Assembly: GCA_012845835.1 (NCBI GenBank)
Contig: JABAKD010000018.1
Location: 8,595,759 to 8,659,758 of the forward strand
DNA length: 64,000 nt
From: Undaria pinnatifida
Lineage: Eukaryota > Sar > Phaeophyceae > Laminariales > Alariaceae
Direction: 5' to 3'
Positions 32,127-42,255 of this stretch are shown here, piece after piece; positions within the stretch are counted from its first letter, which is position 1; each line of letters begins with the position of its first letter. A program made the translations under genes and the position numbers. Below the pieces are notes generated by a model. It was given only the letters and a program-made list of their open reading frames with translations, did not search any database and was not told where the DNA came from.

Positions 32127-33276
32127 GTAGCCATGGAGAAGCGGGCACTAATCCAGCTTCTCTTACAGTTTGTTGATCCGAGCCTCGCAGACCGACTGTA
32201 TGTATGTAGTCTGGCCGCGGAGAGACGTGTTGACGACATTACAGGCGCGAGACGTCGTCGCTGCCTTCTTTATTCACGTCGTCGAATGCTGTCATTCTGC
32301 TTGCTGCTGTAGTGCATTGTACTCACTTCTTCTTGGACATACATCGCGTCCAGCGCGATGGCGATAGTCGTAGTTTGGCGTCGGGCAGCGGACATCGTAA
32401 CAGCCGGCGGTTTTGCTACCATGGTATCATCGAAATCGAATGAGGTCACCGTCTGAACATCGTGCCGGGCATGTGCGATTGGACGACTTGCGCGTTGCCT
32501 TTGTCAGGGTCCGAGCTGCTGTTCGCGACGAGGTGTCGTAGATTGCCTTAGTATGACTCGCTGCATCATTTTATACAACACCTACTGGTGCGTACTCACG
32601 GGCCACTCCGTGCTGCATCACTGCGCACAATACTCGTATGCACTTGCACTCGTACATCTCGAACATGCTCGAGCTCAGGGTGCAGCTATAATAGCTGCAT
32701 GTTGTTTTTCTCTAATATTTGCTCGTATATATTCGCATCATATGTACGTGCTTTATCGTACTAGCTCACTCTTCTTGCTCGTAAGAGCACCCAAAATCGA
32801 TGCTAAAATAGAGTATGGCCTTTTCACAATAACAATCCAAGACCCAGCCTTTCAAGCTGATTTGGTTAAGATTCGATGTCAATCTATAAAAAAAAAACAA
32901 GAAAACGAGTACTTGGTACACTCGTACAATACGTGCTGACACAGCAGTATATCAAAATGACAGAGCGTGCGTGCGTACTCTTACCCTTACATACTTGAAC
33001 AACTGGCAGGTGACAATGCCCCCCCCAACGCCTGGCTCTGTTGCCGACGCTATCGGACTGGGTGAGAGTGGGGAGCTGAGCGGTGGTGGTGGAGGCGGTG
33101 ACGATTGCAGGGGCAGGAGTTTGGTATCGGGGTGCGGCGTTTCGGCCGACGGCTACGGGGTAATGGGCGAAGGAGATGGGGGGAGGTTGATTTGTCGAAG
33201 GGTTCTGTGCAGGTGGGTGACAGGTGACGGTGCTGCTGCAGTAGAGCATGCAGTAGCGGGCGATGAGTAAAAGTAC
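32127..33276. other. intron 15, proximal part
   Basis: No repeat recognised. A GC-rich frame near 33006-33060 (VTMPPPTPGSVADAIGL) sits between a CTGGCAG acceptor and a GTGAGA donor but ends in a phase that fits no neighbour. It is left unassigned. Confidence 0.35.
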
Positions 33277-33526
33277 CACACATCGGGCAGATGGCGATCT
33301 GAATCGTCTACAGCAGCTCTTATGTCTGTCGTCGTCGTACATTGTGCAGGATGTGTGTGGTACGGATCCAACTCAGGAAACATGTGCTAGATCATTGAGA
33401 TCATCCGGCTCTCTCCCGGCAGCATGATCTGTAGGCGATACAGATAATATAGACCAGGGATCTATCTGCCGGAAAATATGTATAGATCATTCATCATGAA
33501 TAGAGATCTGATCTGTAACTTGTGTG
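33277..33526. mobile_element. Family D element (intron 15)
   Basis: Begins CACACATCGGGCAGATGGCG and ends GATCTGATCTGTAACTTGTG then TG. The interior has CTACAGCAGCTCTTATGTCT, TTGTGCAGGAT and GCTAGATCATTGAGATCATC as in other D copies. The ends are more diverged than in the 11949 copy. Confidence 0.6.
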
Positions 33527-33880
33527 AAAGCTTCGGCTAAAAACATGATGGCTTTGTTTTTGTTAGAGTTAAAACGGAGTGGCTGTCCCTTGTGTGAAAG
33601 GTTCGGCTGAAAACAGTGACGGCTTCTTTTTTGTGAGACTCAAAAACAGAGTGGCGCTATCTGGCCTAGCACAGACGTCCAAGCTGTTTACTGACGGTTT
33701 CGTACCCAATACCGTACAAAACCAGTATGCCTAAAAATTCACTCAAGCAGGTGAACTTTCCAGGATAATTCAATCTTTCCGGGAATATTCTACTCAATGT
33801 TGGTGTGAGTATCAAATCGTGGTCCACATATCCGATATCGTGGTCGACAGATCGGAACTATGAAACAAAATCGAAAGCGG

Positions 33881-34113
33881 CACAGCCGCGTTTTTCACCC
33901 GTTTCTGGCCGGTTTTGGGTTCGGGTTGGGGTCAGTGTAAGGGTCAGTGTTAGGGTCAGGGTTAGGGTTAGGGGTTGAGTGGGGTCTACGCCTGTCGCAC
34001 AGCCGCGTTTTTCACCCGTTTCTGGCCGGTTTTGGGTCCGGGTTGGGGTCAGTGTAAGGGTCAGTGTTAGGGTCAGGGTTAGGGTTAGGGGTTGAGTGGG
34101 GTCTACGCCTGTG
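33881..34113. repeat. 117-bp tandem duplication containing TTAGGG repeats (intron 15)
   Basis: Two nearly identical copies start at 33881 and 33998 (CACAGCCGCGTTTTTCACCC). Each ends in degenerate telomere-like sequence GTCAGGGTTAGGGTTAGGGG. I saw one difference (TTCGGG against TCCGGG), so the duplication is recent relative to the other repeats. Confidence 0.85.
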
Positions 34114-34872
34114 CCTCGATTCCATCATCGGGAGTGATTCCTCGCACGAACAATCGCGGCAATCGATAACCCGACCCCAGGAAGATGTATCCTAAGTAGG
34201 ATCTAGGGGTCCTCTACAAATCCCAATTATCGTACGTAATTAGTTGTCCTTGCACTTGCAAATACGAAAGCGAAATATCATGTTGAGTTGGTCTTCCACT
34301 ACAAATACCTTGACAACAGTGATCCATGTCGTCACCCGTTTGGCCTGTAACCCACCGAGCTTGCATGAGAGACCAAGTCTGCTGTGGAGAGAGCTCCCCC
34401 TTTTTCTTTCCGAGCAGCGTAACAAACAAATCCATGTAGGCGGCGTATTTCGCGCACTGAAACTACCAATGCTGAAGACTTGCTAGAAAATGGTTTGCCA
34501 AGCACGTGGAAGCCCATGACCCGCTGAAATATAGCTAAAGGTGCCCCTCCCCAGGGTAACCTTGGTCATGATATGTATCATGGTGGGTGATCGATCGCAA
34601 TCAACACGGCACCTCGTGCCCCGCTACCTACTTCCTCGTGCCGCCGTCGGTCGATGGTACAGCAATTGTCCTTCGTTGCCTTTCCATTTGCTCTCACAGT
34701 GTCTCCTGCAGGCTTTCTCCCAATCCGGGGATGCCCTTCGTACGTCCCCGTATTCGGTTCCGAAATTACTCTCATACCAAAGCATTAATGGCCCCTGGTT
34801 CGGTGTTTGCACCCTGATAATCCTGTTCTATTTACACGTGTGTTTAACCCCCTGCACGTCAGATATTTGGAG
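34114..34872. other. intron 15, distal part, nothing recognised
   Basis: No repeat or additional exon recognised before exon 16; short open frames on both strands lack similarity to the protein. Confidence 0.35.
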
Positions 34873-35106
34873 TGGATGGCCGTACGCATCGGGGGGTTCC
34901 GAGACGAACTTCTAGCTGCGTGCACCGAGGCTCTCCTGAATGCCCCGTTGGGGTTATTGGGCGGGGACATCGGCCCCCTCGTCCCAGCCGTGAAGGTTGC
35001 CCTCACGTCTGGAGCCTCGCACTTGCCCACTGCGGTCGTGGTGGTTAGCGCGCTGGAGCGGTGGTGGGAAGAGGCTCCAGAGTTGCTGAAGCCGCATTTG
35101 GGAGAG
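34873..35106 (+). CDS. PRKDC: DNA-PKcs exon 16
   Basis: Residues 762-839, WMAVRIGGFRDELLAACTEA then LLNAPLG, then VPAVKVALTSGASHLPTAVV and ALERWWEEAPELLKPHLGE. It matches human [20 protein letters not shown] and [20 protein letters not shown]. Donor GTAAGG. The chosen acceptor TTTGGAG keeps phase 0 with exon 15; CGTCAG ten bases upstream is the stronger site but breaks the frame. Confidence 0.88.
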
Positions 35107-35435
35107 GTAAGGCTGTCGGAATGGTTCTGATCTAGCTGGCATCGGCGTTGCTCCTTTTAAGCCACCCGGGATAGGGACCCAACGATGGCGACCACTTCCT
35201 TGTCTCTCTCGGGGTCGAAAATCGCGAGCAGCACCCTAGCACGACATGACCGTCCAGCGAAACGCGTTGGTTTCAGCACCAAGCCGGCAGGCGCAGTCGA
35301 CTTTTTGGTAGCAGGGGAGCCCTATCTGCCTCATATCTCGCCCAAAACTGCGCACGAAAGCACGCATAGCATAGGGTGGGTTTGCGTCGTTCATATCGTC
35401 GTAAACTATTCACTCATGAATCCCCTTACGCGCAG
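35107..35435. other. intron 16, nothing recognised
   Basis: About 330 bp with an open frame (MATTSLSLSGSKIASS) that shows no similarity to the protein and no repeat. Confidence 0.4.
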
Positions 35436-35632
35436 ATTTTGCCTAACCTAGACCGACATCTTTCGGCGGAAGCGTCGGTGGGCGGGGGCGATGGTGTGTC
35501 CGCCGGAAAAGCAAGGCGTTCCAAAGGCGGGAAGGCGGGATCGCCTCAGGATAGCGCGGATGCGGGAGAGGAGGCGAGGAGGAAAGACCTTCGCCGGAGG
35601 ATCGTCCGTTTTCTCGGAAGGCTAGGAGGAAT
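35436..35632 (+). CDS. PRKDC: DNA-PKcs exon 17
   Basis: Residues 840-905: ILPNLDRHLSAEASVGGGDG, a Lys/Arg-rich linker, and RRKDLRRRIVRFLGRLGG. It matches human ILPCLDGYLKTSALS and EIRIRVVQMLGSLGG. Acceptor TACGCGCAG, donor GTGAGA, phase 0 in and 2 out. Confidence 0.9.
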
Positions 35633-35719
35633 GTGAGATACGGTACATGCCATCCTCTCTCCACAACAAATTCCATATTATGTCGTAGATGTCTAAAATG
35701 ATTCACTCTTTCGGCTATA

Positions 35720-35782
35720 CCAAGGGTAAAGGAACCACCTGGTGGCGCCCGATGCGTCTCACGCACCGTCTCTCTACAACAA
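35720..35782 (+). repeat. ghost copy of exon 18 5' end
   Basis: AAGGAACCACCTGGTGGCGC then CCGATGCGTCTCACGCACCG repeats the exon 18 start (AGGAATCACCTGGTGGTAGC then CGACGCCTCCCACGCACTAT). It lies 270 bp upstream of the true exon, with the acceptor changed to AAAG. Confidence 0.7.
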
Positions 35783-35991
35783 TCCATATTTGATCGTACA
35801 CTTCTATAATCTCTCACTGTACACCACACGGCCCAATCAGTTCTGCGACTTTCCCTCAACCTAACATACCTTGTAGGAACTAAAATAGCGCCGAGAAAAC
35901 ACAAAACAATCCGTTGGTAAATTTCAGCGAACATAATCGCGAGATTATTGATTCAACGCCTAAATTTAGCTCTGTTGTGTTGCGTTTACAG

Positions 35992-36217
35992 GAATCACCT
36001 GGTGGTAGCCGACGCCTCCCACGCACTATCGGACTCCCTTGCGTGGGACACCAAGCCTCGCATCGTCTTGGATGTGCCCTACAAGGAGCAGCAAGAACCG
36101 CTGCAAATCTGCCTGGATGGCATCCTGCAGAGGCTGGTTGAACTAGCGAGACATGAGGGGACAAGACAGACTAAGACCCTTGCGGCGGAATGCCTTCATG
36201 CCCTCGTGGTGTACATG
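35992..36217 (+). CDS. PRKDC: DNA-PKcs exon 18
   Basis: Residues 905-980, NHLVVADASHALSDSLAWDT then PRIVLDVPYKEQQEPLQICL then RQTKTLAAECLHALVVYM. It matches human SYVAWDREKRLSFAVPF and [20 protein letters not shown]. Acceptor GTTTACAG, donor GTATGA, phase 2 in and 0 out. Confidence 0.93.
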
Positions 36218-36227
36218 GTATGATATT

Positions 36228-36302
36228 CATACAGTTGTTGCTGTTGTTGCTGTTGTTGTTGCTGCTGCTGTTGTCGTTGCTGTTGTTGTTATTGTTGTTC
36301 TC
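36228..36302. repeat. GTT/GCT trinucleotide repeat (intron 18)
   Basis: GTTGTTGCTGTTGTTGCTGT type sequence over about 75 bp, starting just after the exon 18 donor. Confidence 0.85.
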
Positions 36303-36507
36303 ACATTAACACACGGCCATAATTTAGTCTGTGACGACAGGACAGGCTTTTCTAGCTCTAGACTGGAAATAACACCTCAGTAATACTATTTGCATCTATG
36401 GTCGCATTTGTGGTCTTGGTGTTTCTTCAGTGTTCGTGGTCTTGGGGGGTTTACAGCGAGAAGTTACATTTTGCTAAGGGCTTACCGTTTGATGTTACAT
36501 TTGAATC

Positions 36508-36560
36508 CCCGTCAAAGGTTGGGCTGCACGGCGACGGACCGTTCTTCGGGACAGTAAGGA
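36508..36560 (+). repeat. ghost copy of exon 19 5' end
   Basis: CCCCGTCAAAGGTTGGGCTG then CACGGCGACGGACCGTTCTT then CGGGACAG repeats the exon 19 acceptor and first 35 bases (CCCCGTCACAGGTGGGCTGC then ACGGCGACGGACCC). It lies 950 bp upstream of exon 19. Confidence 0.75.
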
Positions 36561-37025
36561 ACCCCCAAGTCTTCAGTGAATACCTCGTATATTTGTTCCC
36601 CCCGTAGATTATCACAGGAAGGGCGTTCGATACAAGTAGCCAGCACGTTTTGACATATTTTATGGAAGGAGCGTACTGAGTGCCCAAGCATTCGAGGGAT
36701 CTCTATTTGGAGTACGAACTGTGCTCCGTCTCGAAAGAGATGCGTGGTCAATGTTCAACATATCTAAGGCAGCCAACAAGTAAGTACACCCCCCCCGCAC
36801 TTTATAGTGGCAATTAAATGTATTGTTTCCCCCTTGTATACTCGTAATACACAACTACGCAATCTGGGGTGAGTTAATTAGTCATTTTCCTTGTTCGGGG
36901 AGAACAAAAATGGGTGGTCCTGTCTATCCAATATATTTTGTGGTACATCATTAGGTTTATGCTGCGAAACGGCGTTTTCTAATGACCTGCCTGCTTGGTG
37001 TTGCACTTGGATTGGCGTTGCATGT

Positions 37026-37387
37026 TGAGACACATGCCACGGCAGAGGATTGCCCTATTATTTTCTGAGGCCCCTCCATGGAACGGTCTTCACTTCACTC
37101 GAGCATGAAAAAGTTGATACAATTAATGAAAGTGCCACCTGATGAACAACCAACCCATTCCCATGGCCTAGGTATACAAAACAAATCACACCAGGTATTG
37201 CTGACCGAATACTAAAGTTCGGACAATTGTTTTTTGTTTCGGTCACCCCCTTTAGAGCCCCAAAATGCCTCCCCATACTAACTTCAAGTAAATTTGTCCC
37301 CAAAAAGGGTTTCCAGTTGTAAAGGCTCCGCCATCCAGAAAAACATTCGAGCAAAAAAGTGCTATCCCAATCGTAAAACGCGTCTTA
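37026..37387 (-). mobile_element. Family A element, reverse orientation (intron 18)
   Basis: Ends are CACATGCCACGGCAGAGGA on the left and GTGCTATCCCAATCGTAAAA then CGCGTCTT on the right, with CACCTGATGAACAACC and CCCATGGCCTAGGTATACAA inside. Confidence 0.65.
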
Positions 37388-37485
37388 AAGTTTTTCGCCG
37401 TTTGTGGCGTTTAGAATTAGTTATAATCGGTGTTTTCTACTAAGCCTACGTACTGCTTGGTTTCTCGTTTGGGCCCCCGTCACAG

Positions 37486-37659
37486 GTGGGCTGCACGGCG
37501 ACGGACCCTTCCTCGGGCCAGGTCGGACGACCTGGTGAATTTTCCAGGCTTTTTCGGCGAATTTTCCCTGCGGTCCTGCGACTCGCGGTTGATCTCGACG
37601 AGACGACGAGGACGCTTTTCTCCAAGCTTTCGATGCAGCTTGTGCGCTGGTTTTCACAG
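37486..37659 (+). CDS. PRKDC: DNA-PKcs exon 19
   Basis: Residues 981-1038, VGCTATDPSSGQVGRPGEFS then RIFPAVLRLAVDLDETTRTL then FSKLSMQLVRWFSQ. It matches human [20 protein letters not shown] then PLVMQLIHWF nearly position by position. Acceptor CCGTCACAG, donor GTGGGC, phase 0 at both ends. Confidence 0.95.
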
Positions 37660-37921
37660 GTGGGCTATGATAAAGGCTTTCGCTTGGTCGGGGAGAGAGG
37701 GAAGGGGGGGGGAGGAGGGAAGGGAAGGGAAAATACAACAAAATACAACATACAGTAAAGTCGGGGTTTCCACATATTTACATATATTAGGCTTTACTCT
37801 AGTGGGGATAGGGGACAATCCATCTGGACGGATGGATGGAAATGCGTTGACAGACGCCCTTGACTGACTTGACTGCTTGATGATTGCCGGTCTTCTGACA
37901 TCTTTGACGGCTACCACTGTC

Positions 37922-38176
37922 AAATCGACGTGCTGGGCACACAGGCGCAGACTGGTGCTAACAGACTAATGTGACACGCTAGCAGACAATGCAACGGCCA
38001 GTGTATAACTGGCCTGGAGATACCGTTGTTTCACGATACCTGGTATGATATTTTGAACATTGCACACAATGCCACAGCCAATACAGTAGTTGTCCATCAG
38101 ATATCGTTGTTATTGTATGTGCCAATTCGACGTCTACCGCCGTCTTTGCACTTGACGCGCTGGGCAGCAGATGCAT
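37922..38176 (+). repeat. ghost copies of the exon 20 acceptor region
   Basis: GTGCTGGGCACACAGGCGCA then GACTGGT (37931) and GACGCGCTGGGCAGCAGATG (38155) repeat the exon 20 acceptor CGCGCTGGGCAAACAGGCGC then AGACGGAT. CGACKNCTACC phrases between them suggest a roughly 120-180-bp unit copied at least twice. Confidence 0.6.
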
Positions 38177-38296
38177 TTGCTGTGTGATGCAATCTCGACG
38201 GCTCGTCTTTAAGCGTCAGCTGGTAAGCAGGCACCGGTGTCATTTAATATGCCTTTTCGACTGCCACCTACCTAATGTACCGCGCTGGGCAAACAG

Positions 38297-38449
38297 GCGC
38301 AGACGGATAATGACGACACAACAGCGTTGCTGGATTGCCTCGGAGAAGGCGCGGCCGCCGAAGAGGGAGGGCCGCTTCGGGAAGTCTGTGCCAAGGGCGT
38401 TGTTGAGTTCCTCCGCTACGCTATCAAACAGACGAGCAAGAGACAGCAG
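38297..38449 (+). CDS. PRKDC: DNA-PKcs exon 20
   Basis: Residues 1039-1089, AQTDNDDTTALLDCLGEGAA then EVCAKGVVEFLRYAIKQTSK then RQQ. It matches human SQDTVALLEAILDG and IREFLKWSIKQITPQQQ. Acceptor GGCAAACAG, donor GTGAGA, phase 0 at both ends. Confidence 0.95.
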
Positions 38450-38639
38450 GTGAGACAGGTGTACAAAAAAAAAGCAAACGCCCCAGAGGTCATAACGAAG
38501 ATTCACACCCGGGGGTGGTGAACGCTGAAGGAATTGAGAAAATAGCATACCGCTGTAGTTTGATGGTTTGTATAACATGTTTTTTTAGAGTGCCCGCCCC
38601 CCCTCGCTGGAGAAGGTATGCTTACCATGATGATTATTT

Positions 38640-39985
38640 TGTGTAATTGGATATGGAAGAACGAGTACGCGCTTAAGAGGTGGCGAAAAGGAGTAGTAGG
38701 AAACTTTTTCAAGAAAGAAGATAAGGCTGACCCGGGAAACTACCCAGGGATAACGCTATTAAGCACGGTAGGAAAAACATTCTGTAAGATTTTGAACGAT
38801 AGAATGAGAACAATGTTGAGGAAGGACGAAACAATAAGCGAAGGGCAAGCGGGATTTAGGCCAAACCGTAGTTGCGTAGACCATGTGTACACATTAGGTA
38901 ATTCAAGGTAGGAAAGACGCCTGGCTAACGACGTACTGTTTCTTCCCAGATATACAGAAGGCCTATGCCACGATATGGAGGAATGGGTTGTGGAAAAATG
39001 TGTGGGAAATTGGGATCAGAGGAAAGATGTGGAGAATGATGAAAAATACTATTAATACGGAATGTGCGAGAAGTGCTGTGATGCTGGACGGGGAAATACC
39101 CAAATATGTTGATATTTTACAAGGAGTTGCACAGCAATGTATACTACCACCCAATCTATTCAAGGTATATATTAATGACCTGATAGTAACAGTCGAAGCA
39201 GCAAAGCAAGGAGTCACGATGGGGGAAGATACGATGTCGGGGTTGATGTTTGCGGATGAATTCGTGGGGATATCAGAAACATCCGAAGGATTGAAGCAGC
39301 AGATAGAAAAAGCATTAGAGTACAATAGGAAATGGAGAGTGACAGCAAACGTGAAAAATTGCGCAGTAGTTGTATGTAACGAAGATAAGGTGAACCCGAT
39401 AAATTTCAAATAGAAGTGGGCAGGAGATGAACTACCGATCGTAGACCAGTATACGTACCTTGGCGTAGAGATCTCACAGGACTGCTCTTGGGATGCACAC
39501 ATGGTGAAAGTAATAGGAAAGGGTAAATTACAAGTAGGCAAGGTGGATGCGATCCGAACAGACCCGCACCTTAACACTAGGATTAAAATATGTATTCTGA
39601 TTAATGTGATTGTACCAAAGTGAGAGTATGCAGGAGAAGTATGGGAAGTAACGCGAAGTTAATAAAATAACTGGAACCAGGGCAGATGATAGCAGCAAAA
39701 AAGTTTCTAGGATGCTCAAGTACGACGAGTAATACAGTATTAAGAGCAGAGTTAGGAATTACCCACTTAAAACAAATAGAAACGTGAGAAAGTTGACATG
39801 GCAATGTAAAAAATGTGCTAGAAAAGAGGTTGCCAACATTAGTTTATAGGGCTGTATGGAAGAAAATAACCAAAGGGCTGGAATAAGATGGGCCAACGTA
39901 GTCGAGAAAATATGGAAGGATTTAGTCGGGGACCAAGAAGAGGTACTGTTTATAGAGAAGCAGTTACTATAGTAATACCCATTGC
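38640..39985 (+). pseudogene. dead LINE (non-LTR retrotransposon) reverse transcriptase fragment (intron 20)
   Basis: Broken frames read, in order, as a non-LTR reverse transcriptase. They show WRKGVVGNFFKKEDKADPGN then YPGITLLSTVGKTFCKILND, EGQAGFRPNRSCVDH, PDIQKAYATIW, GVAQQCILPPNLFKVYINDL, LMFADEFVGIS and YTYLGVEISQDCSWDAHM. The catalytic motif normally reads (F/Y)ADD; here the second Asp is Glu. There are also frameshifts and in-frame stops, so it cannot be active. The endonuclease part is absent. It is inserted in sense orientation in the intron. Confidence 0.9.
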
Positions 39986-40074
39986 TGTCTCTGGAGTTGC
40001 CACACCAGAAAACAAAGTATAACTCATTGGCGCTGTCATCCATAAGCAAGAAAGTAGGCACAAGGTGCCGAAGT

Positions 40075-40280
40075 CCGTCTTACGAGCGGCTCTTGGAAGG
40101 ATGCAGTTCACCCTTCATGCGACTCGCCGAACACCTCACGGCGCTTCACGCTTGGTGCAAGCAATGTCTGCCTGGTTGGTGAAAGCCCGACGTGCTCCGT
40201 CCCGCCATAGTAGGGATGCGAGGGTCTATGTTCATACGACTACGGCCATGCACAAACTGAGTACCCCCCCCCCCCCCCGC
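40075..40280 (+). repeat. Family H poly-C-tailed repeat (intron 20)
   Basis: Shares with 41705-41935 the phrases CGACTCGCCGARCACCTC, GGCGCTTCRCGCTTGGTGCA, CCTGGTYGGTGAAARCCC and GGGATGCGAGGGTC, then a long C run. The region directly follows the LINE; it may be its tail or a partner element. Confidence 0.6.
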
Positions 40281-40779
40281 TGACTACGCAAACAAATTTT
40301 CTGGGTGCCTTTTTTTTTCGTACTCTCCTGGATGAGACAGAACAAGTTAGACCCGCCCACAAGAAACACCTCGTCAGAGTAAGGCTTAAAATCTTCTTTT
40401 GACACAAACCTTGGGTAGTTGTTGACCGCAGGCGATTTTCGTCCAGATACCTATTATCGGTAGGATTTTGTGTATCGATCGCCGCTGGGCGCGATTTCTC
40501 AATTCAAATTTTCGTATCACCCCCGCAAACGTGAGCTTGACGTTATTTAATAGTGGACCTATGCTGTAGAGCTGCAGAGAGATCAGGCATGAGCGAGACA
40601 TTGCCTTTCGAACCGTGTTGTTTACGACTTGGCTTGGCCTTGCTTTCACGGAACGGTTGGGCAATACTAGGTAACGCCACAAGGCAAGGGAGGTTTGGGT
40701 ACCACATAAATATCCAAATATGTCGCCGTGCGTTCGGGTGGTGCCGGGCGTACCAGGTATGTGACGAAACAGTATACAT

Positions 40780-40860
40780 TGAAGATGACGGCACGTACCG
40801 GAGGGGGTAGGGACGACGTTTGTGACCACGTCTTGTCCAGAAGGCTGCCGAGGGTGAAGC
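40780..40860 (-). repeat. Family I dispersed repeat (intron 20)
   Basis: In reverse: GCCTTCTGGACAAGACGTGG then TCACAAACGTCGTCCCTACC then CCTCCGGTACGTGCCG. Confidence 0.55.
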
Positions 40861-40935
40861 CTCTTACAAGTTGACCTGGAAAGTAAAACCGACGGTTAAA
40901 AACACAACAGCAAGAGTGGAATCTATTACCTTCCC

Positions 40936-41055
40936 ATTTTTCTACAAGCAGCTGGACGCGTGCGTGGCTGTAGATGCCCTGCTAGTCAGCGTGTTTTCTC
41001 TCGCGATGCACTCGGACAAATCGCCGCCTGGGAGGACTTATAGCTTTCACCTGAC
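40936..41055 (+). repeat. ghost copy of exon 21 5' part
   Basis: TTCTACAAGCAGCTGGACGC then GTGGCTGTAGATGCCCTGCT then TTTTCTCTCGCGATGCACTC then GGACAAA repeats the exon 21 acceptor and first 80 bases. Its frame still reads VDALLVSVFSLAMHSDK. It lies 215 bp upstream of exon 21. Confidence 0.85.
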
Positions 41056-41161
41056 GCAATACCCCTAGTGCATTCAACTTGGTAGCTACCCGCCTAAAAC
41101 CCAGTCGGCTGTTTTTTTTCTAAGCCAAGTCAGACCTGTTTTTTCCCCTCTCCTTCTACAG

Positions 41162-41307
41162 GCGGCTGGACCCGTGGCTGTGGATGCGCTACTCACTCGC
41201 GTGTTCTCTCTCGCGATGCATCCGGACAAAAACCGTCGTCTTGGGGGGCTCATGGCTTTCAATCAGTTGTGCCGTCCGCTACGGGAGGAAACCGCCCTCC
41301 TCGATAG
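41162..41307 (+). CDS. PRKDC: DNA-PKcs exon 21
   Basis: Residues 1090-1138, AAGPVAVDALLTRVFSLAMH then PDKNRRLGGLMAFNQLCRPL then REETALLD. It matches human [20 protein letters not shown] then SLAFNNIYREFREEESLVE, one of the best blocks. Acceptor TTCTACAG, donor GTGGGT, phase 0 in and 2 out. Confidence 0.95.
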
Positions 41308-41704
41308 GTGGGTGGCATCGCGTTTTTTATCGGATTCACGTATGATACCGTGATCCATATCGTGAAATTTCTTGGTTTTACATGTGACAAGGGGATGGTA
41401 TACCGCAGGCCGCTGTGCCGTTCCCTTTGCGTGTTTGCTCTGCTGCGGTATTGCGGTACAACGTAGTATTTTGGTGTGTGTTTTTGTTCCCATGGGGATG
41501 TTTTCTTAGCCCATTTTAGGGACCACGGGCTAGACATCGCGGAAAGGGGACAATGTAGGGGTATCATCATCGCAATCGAAACGTGAAACGTCTCAGTTAA
41601 GGATAGTTTCACAATCATCTACATGTTGGTGTCCGAGCCAGCCCTTCTGCCCCCACCCCCTTCCCTTCCAAGGAAGTACGCACAAGGTGGGGAACTCCGC
41701 CTCA

Positions 41705-41945
41705 CAAGTGGTTCTTAATCGGGTGCAGATCACCCTTCGTACGACTCGCCGAGCACCTCGCGGCGCTTCGCGCTTGGTGCACGCGATGTCTACCTGGTCG
41801 GTGAAAACCCAACGTGCTCCGTTCTGGAATTGTAGGGGTGCGAGGGTCAATGGTATCAAGACTATGGGTAAGCATGAAATGAGTACCCCCCCGCCCCCCC
41901 CCCCCCTTCCCCTCCCACCCCCCCCCCCACCCCCGCACTTTTCCA
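41705..41945 (+). repeat. Family H poly-C-tailed repeat (intron 21)
   Basis: Second full H copy (CGTACGACTCGCCGAGCACC through ATGGGTAAGCATGAAATGAG) ending in an interrupted C run of about 55 bases (41888-41935). Confidence 0.65.
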
Positions 41946-42255
41946 TGGTATGCCCTACGGTTGCTACATGTAGTTACTGTCCATCACTTCTATTCGATTT
42001 CTGTTTTGCTGCGTTTGCCGCTACTTAGTTGCTGACGGCCGTCAATCCTCTACGCGTTGGGGTCCGAGCCTACCCTGTGGCCCGCCTTATCCCCCCGCCA
42101 TTTTCCCCTCGTCCTCGCTTCTCCTCCCGTTCCCGCCTCCCCCCGCCCCTCCCCCTCCTCCCCCTTCCTACCCCCTCAAGGTATGCCCTGCGCCCTGCGG
42201 TTGCTTTATGTGGCATTGATCTCCTTTCGCCGAGCACACTATGATCACCCGCCCC
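41940..42255 (+). repeat. ghost copies of exon 22 5' end
   Basis: GGTATGCCCTACGGTTGCTA then CATGTAG (41946) and CAAGGTATGCCCTGCGCCCT then GTGGCATTGATCTCCTTTCG then CCGAGCACAC (42178) repeat the exon 22 start CAAGGTACGCCCTGCGATTG then GTGGCATTGATCTCC. The second copy has a 7-bp insertion that breaks the frame. C-rich spacer lies between copies. Confidence 0.75.

Noticed and set aside
33006-33060. Candidate exon reading VTMPPPTPGSVADAIGL in intron 15
   Set aside because: Good splice-like borders, but its exit phase fits neither exon 16 acceptor, and exons 15 and 16 align gaplessly without it.
33940-34095. Chromosome end or telomere
   Set aside because: TTAGGG words are few, degenerate and internal to a 117-bp duplicated unit, with the gene continuing on both sides.
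40549-40829. Overlapping open frames on both strands in intron 20
   Set aside because: No domain, no splice-consistent phase, and partly covered by the Family I repeat.
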